From Christensenellaceae bacterium (GTDB lineage Bacteria > Bacillota > Clostridia > Christensenellales > Aristaeellaceae), in assembly GCA_017881705.1 (NCBI GenBank), contig JADGQP010000091.1:1-13075 (forward strand): a DNA stretch of 13,075 nt, given 5' to 3'. The notes under the pieces were generated by a model. That model was not told where the DNA came from and searched no databases. It worked only from the letters and a program-made list of their open reading frames with translations. Both the position numbers and the translations under genes were made by a program. Shown here one piece after another: positions 12,931-13,075 of the stretch. Numbering within the stretch: position 1 is the stretch's first letter; every line of letters starts with the position of its first letter.

Positions 12931-12986
12931 ACATGAATCGTAGGGAACACTTATATTAAATCAGGGTATCTTGCAAACAAACATCG

Positions 12987-13032
12987 AAACGCCTCAAAGA
13001 AAGTTAAACGCTACGCTCTTTGAGGCGTTTTT
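12987..13032 (+). terminator. Rho-independent terminator of the fucose-type operon
   Basis: A 14-bp perfect stem (12987-13000 with 13017-13030) encloses a 16-base loop and runs into TTTTT (13028-13032). It lies 57 bases after the kinase stop. The remaining 43 bases to the window edge show no recognisable feature. Confidence 0.88.
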
Positions 13033-13075
13033 CAGCGTCGGGCTATGGCTTGCTTTTTCATTTCGGAATAGCACC

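Noticed and set aside
12933..12959. An eight-codon frame just after the kinase stop, possibly a leader peptide
   Set aside because: It has no ribosome binding site and lies between a gene end and its terminator, so it is most likely chance.

Overview
The window looks like a GC-rich chromosomal segment from an anaerobic member of the Bacillota, probably a gut-type Clostridia. This rests on strong AGGAGG-type ribosome binding sites, GC-rich hairpin-plus-T-run terminators, LacI and AraC type regulators, and the gene content. No rRNA, tRNA, CRISPR array, transposase or phage gene is visible. The taxon is an inference.

Layout. Positions 3-125 hold the last 40 codons of a sugar-binding protein of an ABC importer, followed by a strong terminator. 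Positions 126-471 are non-coding, with two near-duplicate terminator hairpins and a palindromic repeat between them. A LacI-family repressor (472-1494, minus) faces a six-gene plus-strand operon (1684-7494). A textbook sigma-70 promoter and a 13-bp palindromic operator candidate sit in front of this operon. Its genes encode a GatY-like class II aldolase, a xylulokinase-like FGGY kinase, a GatD-like galactitol-1-phosphate 5-dehydrogenase, a PfkB/LacC-type phosphosugar kinase, an aldo/keto reductase and a FucU-like mutarotase. The operon ends in a clear terminator at 7535-7569. Next come about 280 bp of palindromic, hairpin-rich non-coding DNA (7570-7847).

The second half is an L-fucose (or D-arabinose) locus. 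An AraC-family regulator (7848-8732, minus) is divergent from a FucA-type aldolase (8855-9580), an L-fucose isomerase (9582-11363) and, after a 130-bp gap, a RhaB/FucK-type kinase (11494-12930). A terminator at 12987-13032 closes it.

How the genes work together. In the fucose locus, FucI makes L-fuculose, the kinase makes L-fuculose 1-phosphate, and FucA splits it to dihydroxyacetone phosphate and L-lactaldehyde. In the first operon, GatD, the PfkB kinase and GatY form the classical lower galactitol/tagatose route: galactitol 1-phosphate, tagatose 6-phosphate, tagatose 1,6-bisphosphate, then two triose phosphates. Galactitol 1-phosphate normally comes from a PTS. No PTS gene is present here. 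Instead there is an ATP-dependent FGGY kinase, plus an aldo/keto reductase and a galacto-sugar mutarotase. This suggests an ABC-fed, kinase-based route for galactitol, or a reductive route from a galactose-configured aldose. That idea is the main hypothesis of this report and is not proven by sequence. Both substrates would be galacto-configured sugars of the kind found in mucin and host glycans.
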